The translations under genes were made by a program, and so were the position numbers. From NCBI RefSeq assembly GCF_003610235.1, contig NZ_RAPR01000001.1, forward strand, positions 7,998,001 to 8,062,000: a DNA stretch of 64,000 bases. Reading direction: 5' to 3'. The DNA comes from Catellatospora citrea (GTDB taxonomy: Bacteria > Actinomycetota > Actinomycetes > Mycobacteriales > Micromonosporaceae). Each line of letters opens with the position of its first letter. Position 1 is the stretch's first letter. Below, piece after piece: positions 51,936 through 61,653 of the stretch. The notes under the pieces are model-generated. The model was not told the DNA's origin, ran no database searches, and was given only the letters and a program-made list of their open reading frames with translations.

Positions 51936-52192
51936 CGCAGACTCCTCAGTCCTTGACTCTGTGTCTTGCTGACGAGATGAATACTCCTCTCCAAACGACC
52001 CCGCCCCATCCGCAGCGACGGCGTATCTTCCCTGGCCGCCACCTACCTAGAGCCAAGCCTAAGCCGGTCTAGGTATGCCTACCCACGGTGACCGCGATCA
52101 CCGCCCCGACGCCGATACGTCCCTTTCGGAGTGATCCGCTGATGTCGGACGGCCCGGTTAGGGTCGGACCGTCTTAGGTGAGGAGGCACGTG

Positions 52193-52606
52193 GTGCAGGT
52201 CGAGGTGCGCAGCAGGATTCCCGGCGGGGACCGCCTGCCCGATGTGCTGGTGGAGCTCGCTCAGGAACGGACGACGGTGCGCGAGCTGATCCGTGCGGCC
52301 GTCGCCGAGCAGGTCCGGGCCTGGCAGGCGGACAGGTCACGATGCCGCGCCCTGCTGGACCGGCAGTACCTCACCGACGACGACATCCGTGCCCAGGCCG
52401 CGACCGGAGTGGTGCGCCTGCCCGACCGGCAGCTCACCGAACCCGACGTCGACGCCGAGGTGGCCCGCGCCTGGCGGGCGTTCGAGCGCGGCGCGTTCGC
52501 CCTGTTCGTCGGCGGGCGGCAGGTGGACCTGCTGGACGAGGAGATCGTGCTGCGCCTGGGCGAGCCGGTCGTGTTCGTGCGCCTCACCGCGCTGGTCGGC
52601 GGCTGA
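52193..52606 (+). CDS. Small protein paired with DUF4132
   Basis: 137 aa from GTG 52193 (AGGAGG six bases upstream; GTG 52190 possible). A helical N-terminal region (LVELAQERTTVRELIRAAVAEQVRAWQ), then a conserved-looking C-terminal part FALFVGGRQVDLLDEEIVLRLGEPVVFVRLTALVGG (residues about 102-137). It ends one base before the DUF4132 start. Function unknown; the fixed pairing suggests a complex. Confidence 0.7.
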   Translation: MQVEVRSRIPGGDRLPDVLVELAQERTTVRELIRAAVAEQVRAWQADRSRCRALLDRQYLTDDDIRAQAATGVVRLPDRQLTEPDVDAEVARAWRAFERGAFALFVGGRQVDLLDEEIVLRLGEPVVFVRLTALVGG

Positions 52607-52607
52607 C

Positions 52608-55109
52608 GTGCACCACCCCGTCCCGGACAACCACCTGGAGGCGTTCACCCAGGAGCGCGCCGCGCTGTGGCAGCGGGTCGAGCAGGTGCGGGCCGCGGTC
52701 AAGGACGGTGACCTGGTGCTGGCGCGCGAGCTGGGGCCGATCGTCCGCGAGCAGCTGCGCCGCGGCGACGACCGCGTCGGCGGCCACCTGGAACGCCGCA
52801 TCCCGGACCTCGACCAGGCGTTCGACGACGCCTACGACGAGGCGTTCCCGCTCGCCCCCGACGCGGACCTGCGTACGGTGCTGGACACGCCCTGGCCGAC
52901 GGCGTCTCGCGACGCGGCGCTACGGGCGCTGCTGGGATGCGCGGTCGGGGTGATCCCACAGCTGGACGAGCCCGCCGACCGGTTCATCGCCGCCGGTGAC
53001 GTCGCCGCGATGCGGGTGCTGGTGCTGACGCCGCTGGGCTGGCTGAACCGGCCCGCGGTGACCCGGCTGCTCGACGCCCTGCACGCCCACGACGCGCTCG
53101 ACAGGGAGTTGGTCGAGCACGCCTTCACCGTGGACCGCTGGCTGGGCTACACCATCGTGGGCAGGGACCCGGCGGGCGGTCCGCCATCGCCGCCCGCACG
53201 GTGCGCCGAAAGCGTGCGGCCGTACGTCGACGAGATGCTGTGGCGGATGACCTCGGCCGGGATTCCCGACGACGAACTGCCACAGGTGATCGTGCCGCGC
53301 GGGCTGCGGTTCATGCTGCGCGGGCTCGACTGGACGGGCGAGGAGAAGACCGGCCGCCGGCTCGGCGCGGCCGAACTGACCGAAGCCGACCTGGCCGAGC
53401 TGGTCGCACACCTGGCCGAGCGCCCGCCGGAGATCAGGCTGCGCGCCTTCCACCTGCGCCGGCCCGCTGGTGACGCGGAGGCGCTGCTACCGGTGCTCGG
53501 CCTCGCCCCGGCAGCGGCGCTGCTGGGGATGGTGGACCTGATCGAGGCGGGCGGAGTGGTCCGCCACGACCGCGAATCGATCCTGGCCGCAGCGGAGGCG
53601 GCGGGACCCGACGCGACCGCCCGGCTGCTGGCACAGACGCCGTGCGAGCTGGTCAGCGCGGCCCTGGGGCGCAACCGCGCGGCGGTGCTCAAACGGGTCA
53701 AGAACAACGCCCTGGCGGGCATCTCCGCGTACGGGCTGCTGCCGCTGGCAGCCGGTGAGACGGTGCTGGACCGGTACACGGCGCTGCGTGAGGTCGCCAA
53801 GCGCGGGCCGAAGCTCGGTCCGAACCGGCGGCACAGCCACGCTGCCGCGGTCGAGGTCGCCCTCGAACATCTGGCGCAGGTCGCGGGCCTACCCGACGCG
53901 AGCCGCCTGGAGACCGACTGCGAGGCACGGCTCGCCGACGACACCCCGCCGCCGTGGTCGACCGGCGACTACACGGTCGCCGTCGTGATGGCCGGTCCCG
54001 ACCCGGTCATCACCGTGACGAGCGGCGACAGGACACTCAAGACCGTGCCCGCGGCGGTACGCGCCGACGCCCGCTACACGGCGAGCCGGGAATACCAGGA
54101 CCTGCTGCGCGACCAGGCCCGGCGGCTGCGCACCGGCGTGCTCGAACGGCTCGTCGCCACCGGCGCGGCGGTCACCCCGGACGAGCTGGCCGCGCTGCGC
54201 CGGCTGCCCGCGGGCTCGTCGATGCTGCCCGCGCTGCTGTGGCGCGACCACAACGGCACGGTCGGGCTGCTCGACGACGTCGACGCCACCGGCCCGATCA
54301 CCGCCGTGCACTCCCACGACCTCTACGCCGACGGGCAGCTCGCCCACTGGCAGGCCGAGGTGGTGCGCCACCGCCTGCGCCAGCCCGTCAAGCAGGCGTT
54401 CCGGGAGCTGTACGTGCTGACGCCCGCCGAACGCGACACGGTCGACGCCTCGCGCCGGTTCGCGGGCCACACCGTTTCCGGCCGGGTCGCCGGGCAGCTG
54501 CTGGCGGGGCGAGGCTGGCGCACCCACCACCAATACGCCGACCACCAGGCCACCCGCCCCGCTGGCGGCGGGCTGACGGCGGCCCTGCGCTGCGACTTCC
54601 ACGGCCACTTCGGCATGGGCCACGTGGAGATCGGCGAGCTGAGCTTCCTGTCCGGCCGCGACACCGTGCCACTGGCCGACGTGCCGCCGATCGTGTTCTC
54701 CGAGGTCATGCGCGATCTCGACCTGGTCGTCTCGGTGGCGGGCACCGACCCGGCACGGCTGGACTCAGCGGCCCGCGCGCAGAGCCGCGCGCAGGTGCTC
54801 ACCGCGCTCATCGAGGACCTCGGCCTGCGCCGGGTCACCGTCGACGGCACGACCGCCGTGGTGCACGGCTCGCGGGCCGTCTACCGGGTGCACCTGACCA
54901 GCGGCAGCATCCACGTCGAGCCGGGCGGCTACCTGTGTGTGGTCCCGGACGGCTTCGGCGCCAAGCCGCACCGGCGGCTGTTCCTGCCGTTCGCCGACGA
55001 CGATCCGATGACGAGCGTCGTGCTCAGCAAGGTGCTGCTGCTCGCCGAGGACGAGAAGATCACCGACCCGTCGATCCTGGCGCAGCTCGCGGTTCTCGGC
55101 TCGCGCTGA
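52608..55109 (+). CDS. DUF4132 domain protein
   Basis: 833 aa from a GTG one base after the partner stop. The N-terminal two thirds consist of helical repeat-like segments (LRALLGCAVGVIPQLDEPADRF, MRVLVLTPLGWLNRPAVTRLLDAL, ELVAHLAERPPEIRLRAFHL). The C-terminal DUF4132 part includes LADVPPIVFSEVMRDLDLVVSVAG, RVHLTSGSIHVEPGGYLCVVPD and a final helix LSKVLLLAEDEKITDPSILAQL. Related to E. coli YehI/MolR-type proteins. Cytoplasmic, no nuclease or ATPase motif seen. Role unknown. Confidence 0.78.
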   Translation: MHHPVPDNHLEAFTQERAALWQRVEQVRAAVKDGDLVLARELGPIVREQLRRGDDRVGGHLERRIPDLDQAFDDAYDEAFPLAPDADLRTVLDTPWPTASRDAALRALLGCAVGVIPQLDEPADRFIAAGDVAAMRVLVLTPLGWLNRPAVTRLLDALHAHDALDRELVEHAFTVDRWLGYTIVGRDPAGGPPSPPARCAESVRPYVDEMLWRMTSAGIPDDELPQVIVPRGLRFMLRGLDWTGEEKTGRRLGAAELTEADLAELVAHLAERPPEIRLRAFHLRRPAGDAEALLPVLGLAPAAALLGMVDLIEAGGVVRHDRESILAAAEAAGPDATARLLAQTPCELVSAALGRNRAAVLKRVKNNALAGISAYGLLPLAAGETVLDRYTALREVAKRGPKLGPNRRHSHAAAVEVALEHLAQVAGLPDASRLETDCEARLADDTPPPWSTGDYTVAVVMAGPDPVITVTSGDRTLKTVPAAVRADARYTASREYQDLLRDQARRLRTGVLERLVATGAAVTPDELAALRRLPAGSSMLPALLWRDHNGTVGLLDDVDATGPITAVHSHDLYADGQLAHWQAEVVRHRLRQPVKQAFRELYVLTPAERDTVDASRRFAGHTVSGRVAGQLLAGRGWRTHHQYADHQATRPAGGGLTAALRCDFHGHFGMGHVEIGELSFLSGRDTVPLADVPPIVFSEVMRDLDLVVSVAGTDPARLDSAARAQSRAQVLTALIEDLGLRRVTVDGTTAVVHGSRAVYRVHLTSGSIHVEPGGYLCVVPDGFGAKPHRRLFLPFADDDPMTSVVLSKVLLLAEDEKITDPSILAQLAVLGSR

Positions 55110-55338
55110 AGGCGACCGCCCCGGCGGCATCGCGCCTGCCGGGGCCGGGGGTGCGGGCCTGACCGGACATACCGCGGCGGGGTGTCCGTGCGTGGTGCGG
55201 CGGTGAACGCCGGTTGTCCACCTGGTGACATGTCGCCTTTGCGCAGCCCGCGCAGTGGTGACCTTGGACACGTCGCCGCTGAAGAATCCGATCAACTTCG
55301 CCGCAGCGCGCGGCGTTGATCGTGAGGAGCTGCACACG

Positions 55339-58300
55339 ATGTGGTCACCCCTGGGCCGCGCCACCGCCGCCGGCGGTATGGCGGCCGTACTCGCCTTCAC
55401 CGTGGTCGCCACGGCGCAGCAGACCGCTGCCGCCGCGACGTCCGCGCCTGACCGGACCGCGGCGACCCCGACGGCCGGTGCGCAGTCGGTCACGCTGATC
55501 ACCGGTGACGTCGTCACCGTGAGCGACGCCGGCGGCGGCCGGCACACCGCCGCGGTGCGCCCCGCGGCCGGCCGTGAGCGGATCACCTTCCACACCGTGG
55601 AGGTGGACGGCGGGCTGCGGGTGCTGCCGTCCGATGTGGTGCCGTACGTGTCCTCCGGCGCGGTCGACGCCGACCTGTTCGACGTGGACGAGCTGCTCGC
55701 CGCCGGCTACGGCGACGCCTCCACGACCGGCCTGCCGCTGATCGTCCGGTACGCCGCCGGTGCGAACGCCATGCGCACCAGCGCCGGCGTCACCGCGGTA
55801 CGCGACCTGCCCAGTATCGGCGGCGCGGCACTGACCGCCGGCCGCGACGGGCTCGCCGGGTTCTGGCGGGCCACCGCCCCGACCGCGCCGACCGCGGCGG
55901 ACACGGCGGCTGCCGCGTCCACGGCGGGCAGCGCGCGCACGCGTGGTGAGGCCGGACGCCTCGGCGGCGGCATCGACCGGATCTGGCTCGACGGCCGCGT
56001 CAAGGCCGCGCTGGACCGCAGCGTGGCGCAGATCGGGGCGCCCGCGGCCTGGGCCGCCGGCTACGACGGCAAGGGCGTCGACGTCGCGATCCTCGACACC
56101 GGCGTCGACGCGAACCACCCCGACCTGGCCGGGCGGATCGGCGAGGCCCGCAACTTCACCGACAGCCCCGACGCGGTGGACCGCCACGGGCACGGCACCC
56201 ACGTCGCCGCCACAGTCGGTGGCACCGGCGCCGCCTCGGGAGGCACCCGCAAGGGCGTCGCCCCGGCCGCGAACCTGCTGGTGGGCAAGGTCCTCAACGA
56301 CGCCGGGTCCGGTTACGAGTCGTGGATCGTCGCGGGCATGGAATGGGCCGTCGAGTCCGGCGCCGAGGTCGTCAGCATGAGCCTGGGCGGCTCGGCCACC
56401 GACGGCCAGGACCCGATGAGCCTCGCCGTGGACCGGCTCACCGCCGCCAGCGGAACGCTGTTCGTCATCGCCGCGGGCAACGAGGGCAGCGAGTACAGCG
56501 TCGGTTCGCCGGGCGCGGCCGCGTCCGCGCTGACCGTCGGGGCCGTCGACCGCGACGACAACCTCGCCGACTTCTCCAGCCGCGGCCCGCGCCTCGGCGA
56601 CGAAGGCCTCAAGCCCGAGATCACCGCACCGGGTGTGGGCATCGTCGCGGCCCGCGCGGCCGGGACGTCGATGGGCACCGTGGTCGACGCGAACTACACG
56701 ACCGCGTCGGGCACCTCGATGGCCACCCCGCACGTGGCGGGCGCGGCCGCGCTGCTGGCCCAGGCCCACCCGGGCTGGAAGGCCGGACAGCTGAAGAACG
56801 CCCTGGTCAGCACCGCCCGCGCCAACGCCGCGCTGACGGTGTACCAGCAGGGCGCGGGCCGGGTCGACCTGTCCCGGGCCGTCGCGCAGACCGTGTACGG
56901 CACCGCCACCGCCGACTTCGGCCTGATCACCGTCGCGCCGGCGGCACAGGCGGCGAGCCGTACGCTGACGTTCACCAACACCGGCAGCGCCGCGGTCACC
57001 CTCGACCTCAAGGTCGACGTCCGCAACCTCGACCGGGGCGTCGCCGAGACCGACGCGCTGACCACCGGCGTGTCCCAGGTGACCGTCCCGGCGGGCGGCA
57101 CCGCCGACGTCACCGCCACCCTCGACCCGGCCAAGCTGGACCGGGGCCGCCACAGCGGCGTCATCACGGCGACCGGTCCCGGCGGCATCGCGCTGCGCAC
57201 CGCCGTCGGCGTCACCATGACCGGCCCGCGCCACAAGGTCACCCTGCGGGCGCTCGACCCGGCCGGAAACCCCGGCATGGCACCGGTCGTGATGCTGCAC
57301 GGCGAGGACAGCCGCTCCGACACCCTCACCTGGCTCGTCGGCAACGACGGCACCGTCGAGGTCGAGGAGGGCACCTACCTGCTGCAGGGCCTCATCGAGC
57401 ACGGCGCACCCCTCGACGAGCAGGTCACCCTGGTCACCGACCCGGAACTGAAGGTCACCCGGGACATGACCGTCCTGCTCGACGCGCGCAAGGGCACCCC
57501 GATCCGCATCGAGACGCCCAAGCCCGCCGAGCAGCAGGCGATCCTCAGCTACTACGTGCACCGGGTGCACGGCAACGGCCGCAGCATCAGCCACGGCGTC
57601 ATGCACTTCAGCACCGTGCAGCAGGTCAACGTGACCCCGACCAAGCCGGTCACGGCGGGCACGTACGAGTTCTCGTCCCGCTGGCAGCTGGTCGCGCCGC
57701 TGGTCCAGGCCCAGATCGACGGGGTCAAGGGCCCGCTCGACATCAACCTGCTGCACCTGTCGCCCGGCTACGACGGCCCGCGGCGGCTGAAGCTGGTCCG
57801 GGCCGGCACCGGCACCGCGCAGCAGCTCGCGGCGGCCCGCGTACGCGGCGCGGTAGCGCTGGTCGAGACCGCGTCCGACCGCACCGAGCAGGACCAGATC
57901 GCGGCAGCGGCGGCCGCGGGTGCGGCGGCGATCATCATCGTCCGGCCCGCCGACTGGTCGGCCTGGACGGTATGGGAGCCGCAGGGCGAGCGGGAGCCGA
58001 TCCCGGCCATGGTGGTCGCCTACGACGACGGGCAGAAGCTGCTGGCCCGCACCACGCGGTCCGGCGCGACGATCGACCTGACCGTGACCACGTTCAGCCC
58101 CTACCTGTACGACGTCTTCCACGTCGAGCACGGCCGCGTCCCGCAGCAGATCGTGCACCGGGTCACCGCCGCCAACTCGATGCGGATCGACACCCGCTAC
58201 GCGCACAACGGCGGCGAGCCGTTCGCGCGGGAGCAGCGCTTCGGGTGGCGGCCGTGGCAGGACTACTCCTGGAACGACACGACCCGGTTCGTCGCGACAC

Positions 58301-59097
58301 CGTCCGTGCGCGAGGAGTGGGTGTCGGCCGGTGACTCGGTGTGGCAGCACCGGGTGCACCAGGAGTACCCGTGGGGCGGCTGGGGTCCGCTGGCCGGCGG
58401 CATCACCGACCAGCCGCGCAGCTACCGGCCGGGCCGTACGCAGGAGACGTGGTTCGGACCGGTGGTCCGGCCGGCCGCGGCCGGTGGCCTGCTGTCCACG
58501 CGGATGGGCGACGTGCTGTCGCTGCGGGTGCCCGAGTTCGTCGACGCCGACGGCCACGCCGGACTCCGGGAGGGCGACCAGGTCGCGGCCAAGCTGTGGC
58601 GCGACGGCACACTGGCGGCCGAGCTGCCCCACGCCATGGCCGACGTGGAGGTTCCGGCCGGCGCGGCCGGTTACCGGCTCCAGCTGACCACGGCGCGGGC
58701 GAGCGCCGAGTGGGCGCGGGCGACCCGCACCGACACGACCTGGGAGTTCCGGTCGGCAACGGTGCCCGGCGACAAGGGAGCGCCGCTGCCGCTGCTGCAG
58801 GTCGACTACGAGGTGCCTGCCGGGCTCGACGGGTCGGTCGCCGGTCGGCCGCACTCCGTCGGGATCGGGCTGCGCCATCAGGCGGGTCTGCCGACGCCGC
58901 GGCACACGACGCTGGTCGTCGAGGTCTCGTTCGACGAGGGCGCGAGCTGGCGGGCGGTGCGGGTGACCGGGCGCGGTGACGCGTACATCGCGCACATTCC
59001 GGCCGGTGCCGGCAGCGTGTCGCTGCGGACCCGGGCCACCGACGGGGCGGGGAACACGGTCAGCCAGACCGTCGTCCACGCGTACGACCTGCGCTAG
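55339..59097 (+). CDS. Secreted S8 family serine peptidase with PA domain
   Basis: 1252 aa; ATG after GAGGAG. An earlier in-frame start would add 38 residues before the signal peptide. Signal about 1-34. Propeptide-like region VTLITGDVVTVSDAGG onward, similar to the paralogue at 7.9 kb. Catalytic domain: Asp253 in DTGVDANHPD, His285 in HGTHVAATV, Asn381 in AAGNE, Ser460 in GTSMATPHVAG. A PA-like domain lies at about 812-907 (VRGAVALVETASDR, AAIIIVRPADW), then beta-rich C-terminal domains. Intact triad, so active. Terminator follows. Confidence 0.92.
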   Translation: MWSPLGRATAAGGMAAVLAFTVVATAQQTAAAATSAPDRTAATPTAGAQSVTLITGDVVTVSDAGGGRHTAAVRPAAGRERITFHTVEVDGGLRVLPSDVVPYVSSGAVDADLFDVDELLAAGYGDASTTGLPLIVRYAAGANAMRTSAGVTAVRDLPSIGGAALTAGRDGLAGFWRATAPTAPTAADTAAAASTAGSARTRGEAGRLGGGIDRIWLDGRVKAALDRSVAQIGAPAAWAAGYDGKGVDVAILDTGVDANHPDLAGRIGEARNFTDSPDAVDRHGHGTHVAATVGGTGAASGGTRKGVAPAANLLVGKVLNDAGSGYESWIVAGMEWAVESGAEVVSMSLGGSATDGQDPMSLAVDRLTAASGTLFVIAAGNEGSEYSVGSPGAAASALTVGAVDRDDNLADFSSRGPRLGDEGLKPEITAPGVGIVAARAAGTSMGTVVDANYTTASGTSMATPHVAGAAALLAQAHPGWKAGQLKNALVSTARANAALTVYQQGAGRVDLSRAVAQTVYGTATADFGLITVAPAAQAASRTLTFTNTGSAAVTLDLKVDVRNLDRGVAETDALTTGVSQVTVPAGGTADVTATLDPAKLDRGRHSGVITATGPGGIALRTAVGVTMTGPRHKVTLRALDPAGNPGMAPVVMLHGEDSRSDTLTWLVGNDGTVEVEEGTYLLQGLIEHGAPLDEQVTLVTDPELKVTRDMTVLLDARKGTPIRIETPKPAEQQAILSYYVHRVHGNGRSISHGVMHFSTVQQVNVTPTKPVTAGTYEFSSRWQLVAPLVQAQIDGVKGPLDINLLHLSPGYDGPRRLKLVRAGTGTAQQLAAARVRGAVALVETASDRTEQDQIAAAAAAGAAAIIIVRPADWSAWTVWEPQGEREPIPAMVVAYDDGQKLLARTTRSGATIDLTVTTFSPYLYDVFHVEHGRVPQQIVHRVTAANSMRIDTRYAHNGGEPFAREQRFGWRPWQDYSWNDTTRFVATPSVREEWVSAGDSVWQHRVHQEYPWGGWGPLAGGITDQPRSYRPGRTQETWFGPVVRPAAAGGLLSTRMGDVLSLRVPEFVDADGHAGLREGDQVAAKLWRDGTLAAELPHAMADVEVPAGAAGYRLQLTTARASAEWARATRTDTTWEFRSATVPGDKGAPLPLLQVDYEVPAGLDGSVAGRPHSVGIGLRHQAGLPTPRHTTLVVEVSFDEGASWRAVRVTGRGDAYIAHIPAGAGSVSLRTRATDGAGNTVSQTVVHAYDLR

Positions 59098-59103
59098 CAG
59101 GAC

Positions 59104-59140
59104 CGGATGGGCGTCCTCTGAGCGGGAGGGCGCCCATCCG
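59104..59140 (+). terminator. Terminator hairpin after the second subtilase
   Basis: 10-bp stem CGGATGGGCG with its complement, a further partial pairing inside, seven bases after the stop codon. Confidence 0.65.
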
Positions 59141-59261
59141 CTCGGACTCCGTCGCCGCCCCTGGTCCGTGCCGGGCGGTTCCTCGAGTCCCGTCAGGCTT
59201 CTCCGGCCAGAAGACCGGATAATCCACGACGGTCGGCCTCAACTGCAGCCATGATGCACGG

Positions 59262-59867
59262 GTGACGAGCGATGAGACCTACGTGCTGGCGGGCTATGTG
59301 GCCGGTTACCGGTGGAAACCGCCGGCACAGGACTGGACGAAGCATCTCCCGGTAGCCGTTGTCACCGTCAGCGAGTGCCTGACGGATTTCCTTCCCGAGG
59401 ACCAGGACACCCTCACGGCTCCATGGCATGCCACTCTTCAGGACGCTGTCAATGCATCCCATCAGGCATCTGCGGGGGCAGGGGATGCGCAGGTACTGGC
59501 CGTGAGCATTCCGGCCGCAGCGGTCCTCGACCTGGCGGCCATGATCGAAAAATGGATCGGCGTCTACCCGCACCCGATCCTGTCGAACCTTACCCAGCCG
59601 CATTCTCCGGACGGCACCGTCCAGGGATTCGAGGTGCTCGGCTTCGAGACCGGCCGGTTCCACTCCTGGCTCTGCTACGACCTTCTCGGTGAGGCCTTCG
59701 ACAAGCTCGGCGTCCGCACGAACGACCACGGTCTACTGGATACTCTCGCCCAAGCCCGGCAAGTCGCGGACTCGGCTAACAGCAGCCGCGGCACACCGCA
59801 GGGAACCCCCGAAGAAGTCACGTGGTTTCCAGCGCTCATCACGGAGCACGACCTACCCGGATCCTGA
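59262..59867 (+). CDS. Hypothetical protein (201 aa)
   Basis: GTG start. No signal peptide. Segments: YVAGYRWKPPAQDWTKHLPVAVVTVSECL, VLAVSIPAAAVLDLAAMIEKWIG, GFEVLGFETGRFHSWLCYDL, FPALITEHDLPGS. Third-position GC is lower than in the neighbours, which may mean more recent acquisition. I do not recognise the family. It is convergent with the SUKH gene. Confidence 0.6.
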   Translation: MTSDETYVLAGYVAGYRWKPPAQDWTKHLPVAVVTVSECLTDFLPEDQDTLTAPWHATLQDAVNASHQASAGAGDAQVLAVSIPAAAVLDLAAMIEKWIGVYPHPILSNLTQPHSPDGTVQGFEVLGFETGRFHSWLCYDLLGEAFDKLGVRTNDHGLLDTLAQARQVADSANSSRGTPQGTPEEVTWFPALITEHDLPGS

Positions 59868-59925
59868 ACCTCAGGCGCGGCTCGGTTCGCTTTCACGCTC
59901 CCTGACGTGCGATGGGCGGTCACTG

Positions 59926-60504
59926 TCAGACGTAGTCGCCCCAGAACGGCACCGCGGTCCAGGTGTCGTGGAACTCCCTGCCGATGTACTCGGCCAGGTT
60001 CGCGCCGTAAACGATGATGTCGGTCAGCCGGTGGATGGACAGCACCGCGTGGCCGCTCGTGCCGCGTCCCGCGGGCAGGTACCGGTGCGCGTAGACAGGC
60101 ACCATCCGCGGCACCTCGGCCAGGCGGCTGCGAGCCTCGTCCAGGGCCTCGGCGGGATCGGCAGGACGGCTGCCCCAGCCGTGAGGCCAGTGGCCGGCGC
60201 CGATCTCCTCCAACACGGTGTCGACCGGCCAATCGACCTGGGAGCGCAGTTCCTCGGACCCGAGGTCACGCCAGTCCGGCCAGCCCCAACTGGCGCGGTC
60301 GGGGTGCTCGCAGTGTCCCCTGGCCAGCAGCGGCAACCCAGCGGCGAGGAAGGCTCGGTGATCGTCGGCGAAGACGAAGCCGAACCTTTCCTCGGCGGCC
60401 GCGAGCTCGGCCGCGGTCAGCCCTGGACGGATGTCGACGATCCCCAGGTTTCGTAGGCGGCGTGCCGCCGCCATTCCCAGCGCCGTGCCGGCTGCGTCAG
60501 TCAT
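59926..60504 (-). CDS. SMI1/KNR4-like (SUKH) protein
   Basis: 192 aa from the ATG giving MTDAAGTALGMAAARRL; upstream extension unsupported. IRPGLTAAELAAAEERFGFVFADDHRAFLAAGLPL is the SUKH opening helix. WGWPDWRDLGSEELRSQVDWPVDTVLEE and MVPVYAHRYLPA follow, with HAVLSIHRLTDIIVYGANLAEYIGREF as a typical C-terminal strand set. Possible immunity role by family analogy only. Confidence 0.82.
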   Translation of the reverse strand: MTDAAGTALGMAAARRLRNLGIVDIRPGLTAAELAAAEERFGFVFADDHRAFLAAGLPLLARGHCEHPDRASWGWPDWRDLGSEELRSQVDWPVDTVLEEIGAGHWPHGWGSRPADPAEALDEARSRLAEVPRMVPVYAHRYLPAGRGTSGHAVLSIHRLTDIIVYGANLAEYIGREFHDTWTAVPFWGDYV

Positions 60505-60768
60505 CGGAGCAGCGTAGATCGCTTGACGGAATGTCACGAGCGGGTTGATGCCGCGCGCCGGGCGGTGTGTGCAGCGTCTCGGGAGAGCATTCGGCTCGGC
60601 CGCTCGGGCCTACGAGGGAAGGGGTCCGGCGACAACTTCGGCGACACGAGCATCCACGGCGCGGACAGTGTGAGCAGGCACTGACCTGCCACGTTCGTTC
60701 GCAGGCGGATGCGGGGAATCCTCGTGGACGTGCCAATCGCCGGACTGGGGCAGCATGGTCAGGTTCCG

Positions 60769-61548
60769 TCAGAGGCCGGCGAGGAACAGCAGCCCAGCGA
60801 CGACGAGGCCGGCTTCGACAAGATGTACGAACACCTTGTCACTGATCTTGCCGACGAGCCGCTTGCCGGCCCAGGCTCCGGCCAGAGTCGCGGGGATCAG
60901 GGCCACACCCAGCAGGAGGACCTGACCGGTGAGCAGATCACCGGCACCGTAGGCGGCGATCTTCGCGGAGTGCAGGGTCAGCGCGCACGCGGCCTCCGTG
61001 CCGAGGTACGCGGCCCGGCGCAGGCCCTTGGCGAGGAAGAACGGTGCGGTGAGTGGGCCGACGGAGCCGAGTAGCGCGGAGCCGAAGCCGGAAGCCGCCC
61101 CCACGGCGATGAACGCCTCGTCCGAGGGCGGCTTGGGGTGCGGATTCGCTCTCCGCCACACCACCACCGCCAGCAGGAAGACGCCCAGCAGTCGTTTGAG
61201 CGGGGACAGCGGCGCGTGCGCGAGGAGCAGCCCCGAGGCGACGGCCAGGGGCACCGCGCCGATGGCGAATCGGCCGATCAGCCGCCGGTCCAGTTCACGG
61301 CGGTTGAGCCAGACCCGCCCGGCGTTGCTGGACAACTGCACGATCGTGAGCGCCGGAACAGCGACCCGCAGTCCGAACAGGCCGGTGAACACCGGAAGCA
61401 GCAACACGCCCCCGCCGAAACCGGCGACTCCCGACAGCACCGCCAAGGCGAACGCGGCCACTGAAGCCCACACCAGGGTCAGGACCACCGCCGCAGCTGC
61501 CCCCCGTGAACCAGACCATGGCGAATCCACGGTCAGTTGCCCGACCAT
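60769..61548 (-). CDS. TauE/SafE family permease
   Basis: 259 aa with eight membrane helices in two related halves: VLSGVAGFGGGVLLLPVFTG in the first and AASGFGSALLGSVGPLTAPFF in the second. These glycine-rich loops are the TauE/SafE hallmark. Members export or import sulfite, sulfoacetate or similar organosulfur anions. No sulfur genes are adjacent. Start at the ATG or a nearby GTG. Confidence 0.9.
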   Translation of the reverse strand: MVGQLTVDSPWSGSRGAAAAVVLTLVWASVAAFALAVLSGVAGFGGGVLLLPVFTGLFGLRVAVPALTIVQLSSNAGRVWLNRRELDRRLIGRFAIGAVPLAVASGLLLAHAPLSPLKRLLGVFLLAVVVWRRANPHPKPPSDEAFIAVGAASGFGSALLGSVGPLTAPFFLAKGLRRAAYLGTEAACALTLHSAKIAAYGAGDLLTGQVLLLGVALIPATLAGAWAGKRLVGKISDKVFVHLVEAGLVVAGLLFLAGL

Positions 61549-61653
61549 CGCAGATCATCATTGCTCCGGCAACGCCATTACCGGCTCGATGAGCAGCGGA
61601 CCGACGGCGGAGCGGACGGCCTCGCATGAGGGCGTCCGCTCCGCGTTCGCGCG

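Larger units (their letters stand above)
51738..52139 (+). repeat. 402-bp direct repeat, copy 2
   Basis: See copy 1 at 48226-48627. The 3.1-kb interval between the copies holds the SnoaL-like, AraC, ABM and SUKH genes. Confidence 0.88.

Noticed and set aside
55345..59079. Minus-strand open frame of about 1240 codons opposite the second subtilase
   Set aside because: Shadow frame; the plus strand encodes the full subtilase triad.
60505..60768. Plus-strand open frames between the SUKH and TauE genes
   Set aside because: No start with ribosome binding site and antisense overlap into the TauE gene; I see nothing in this stretch.
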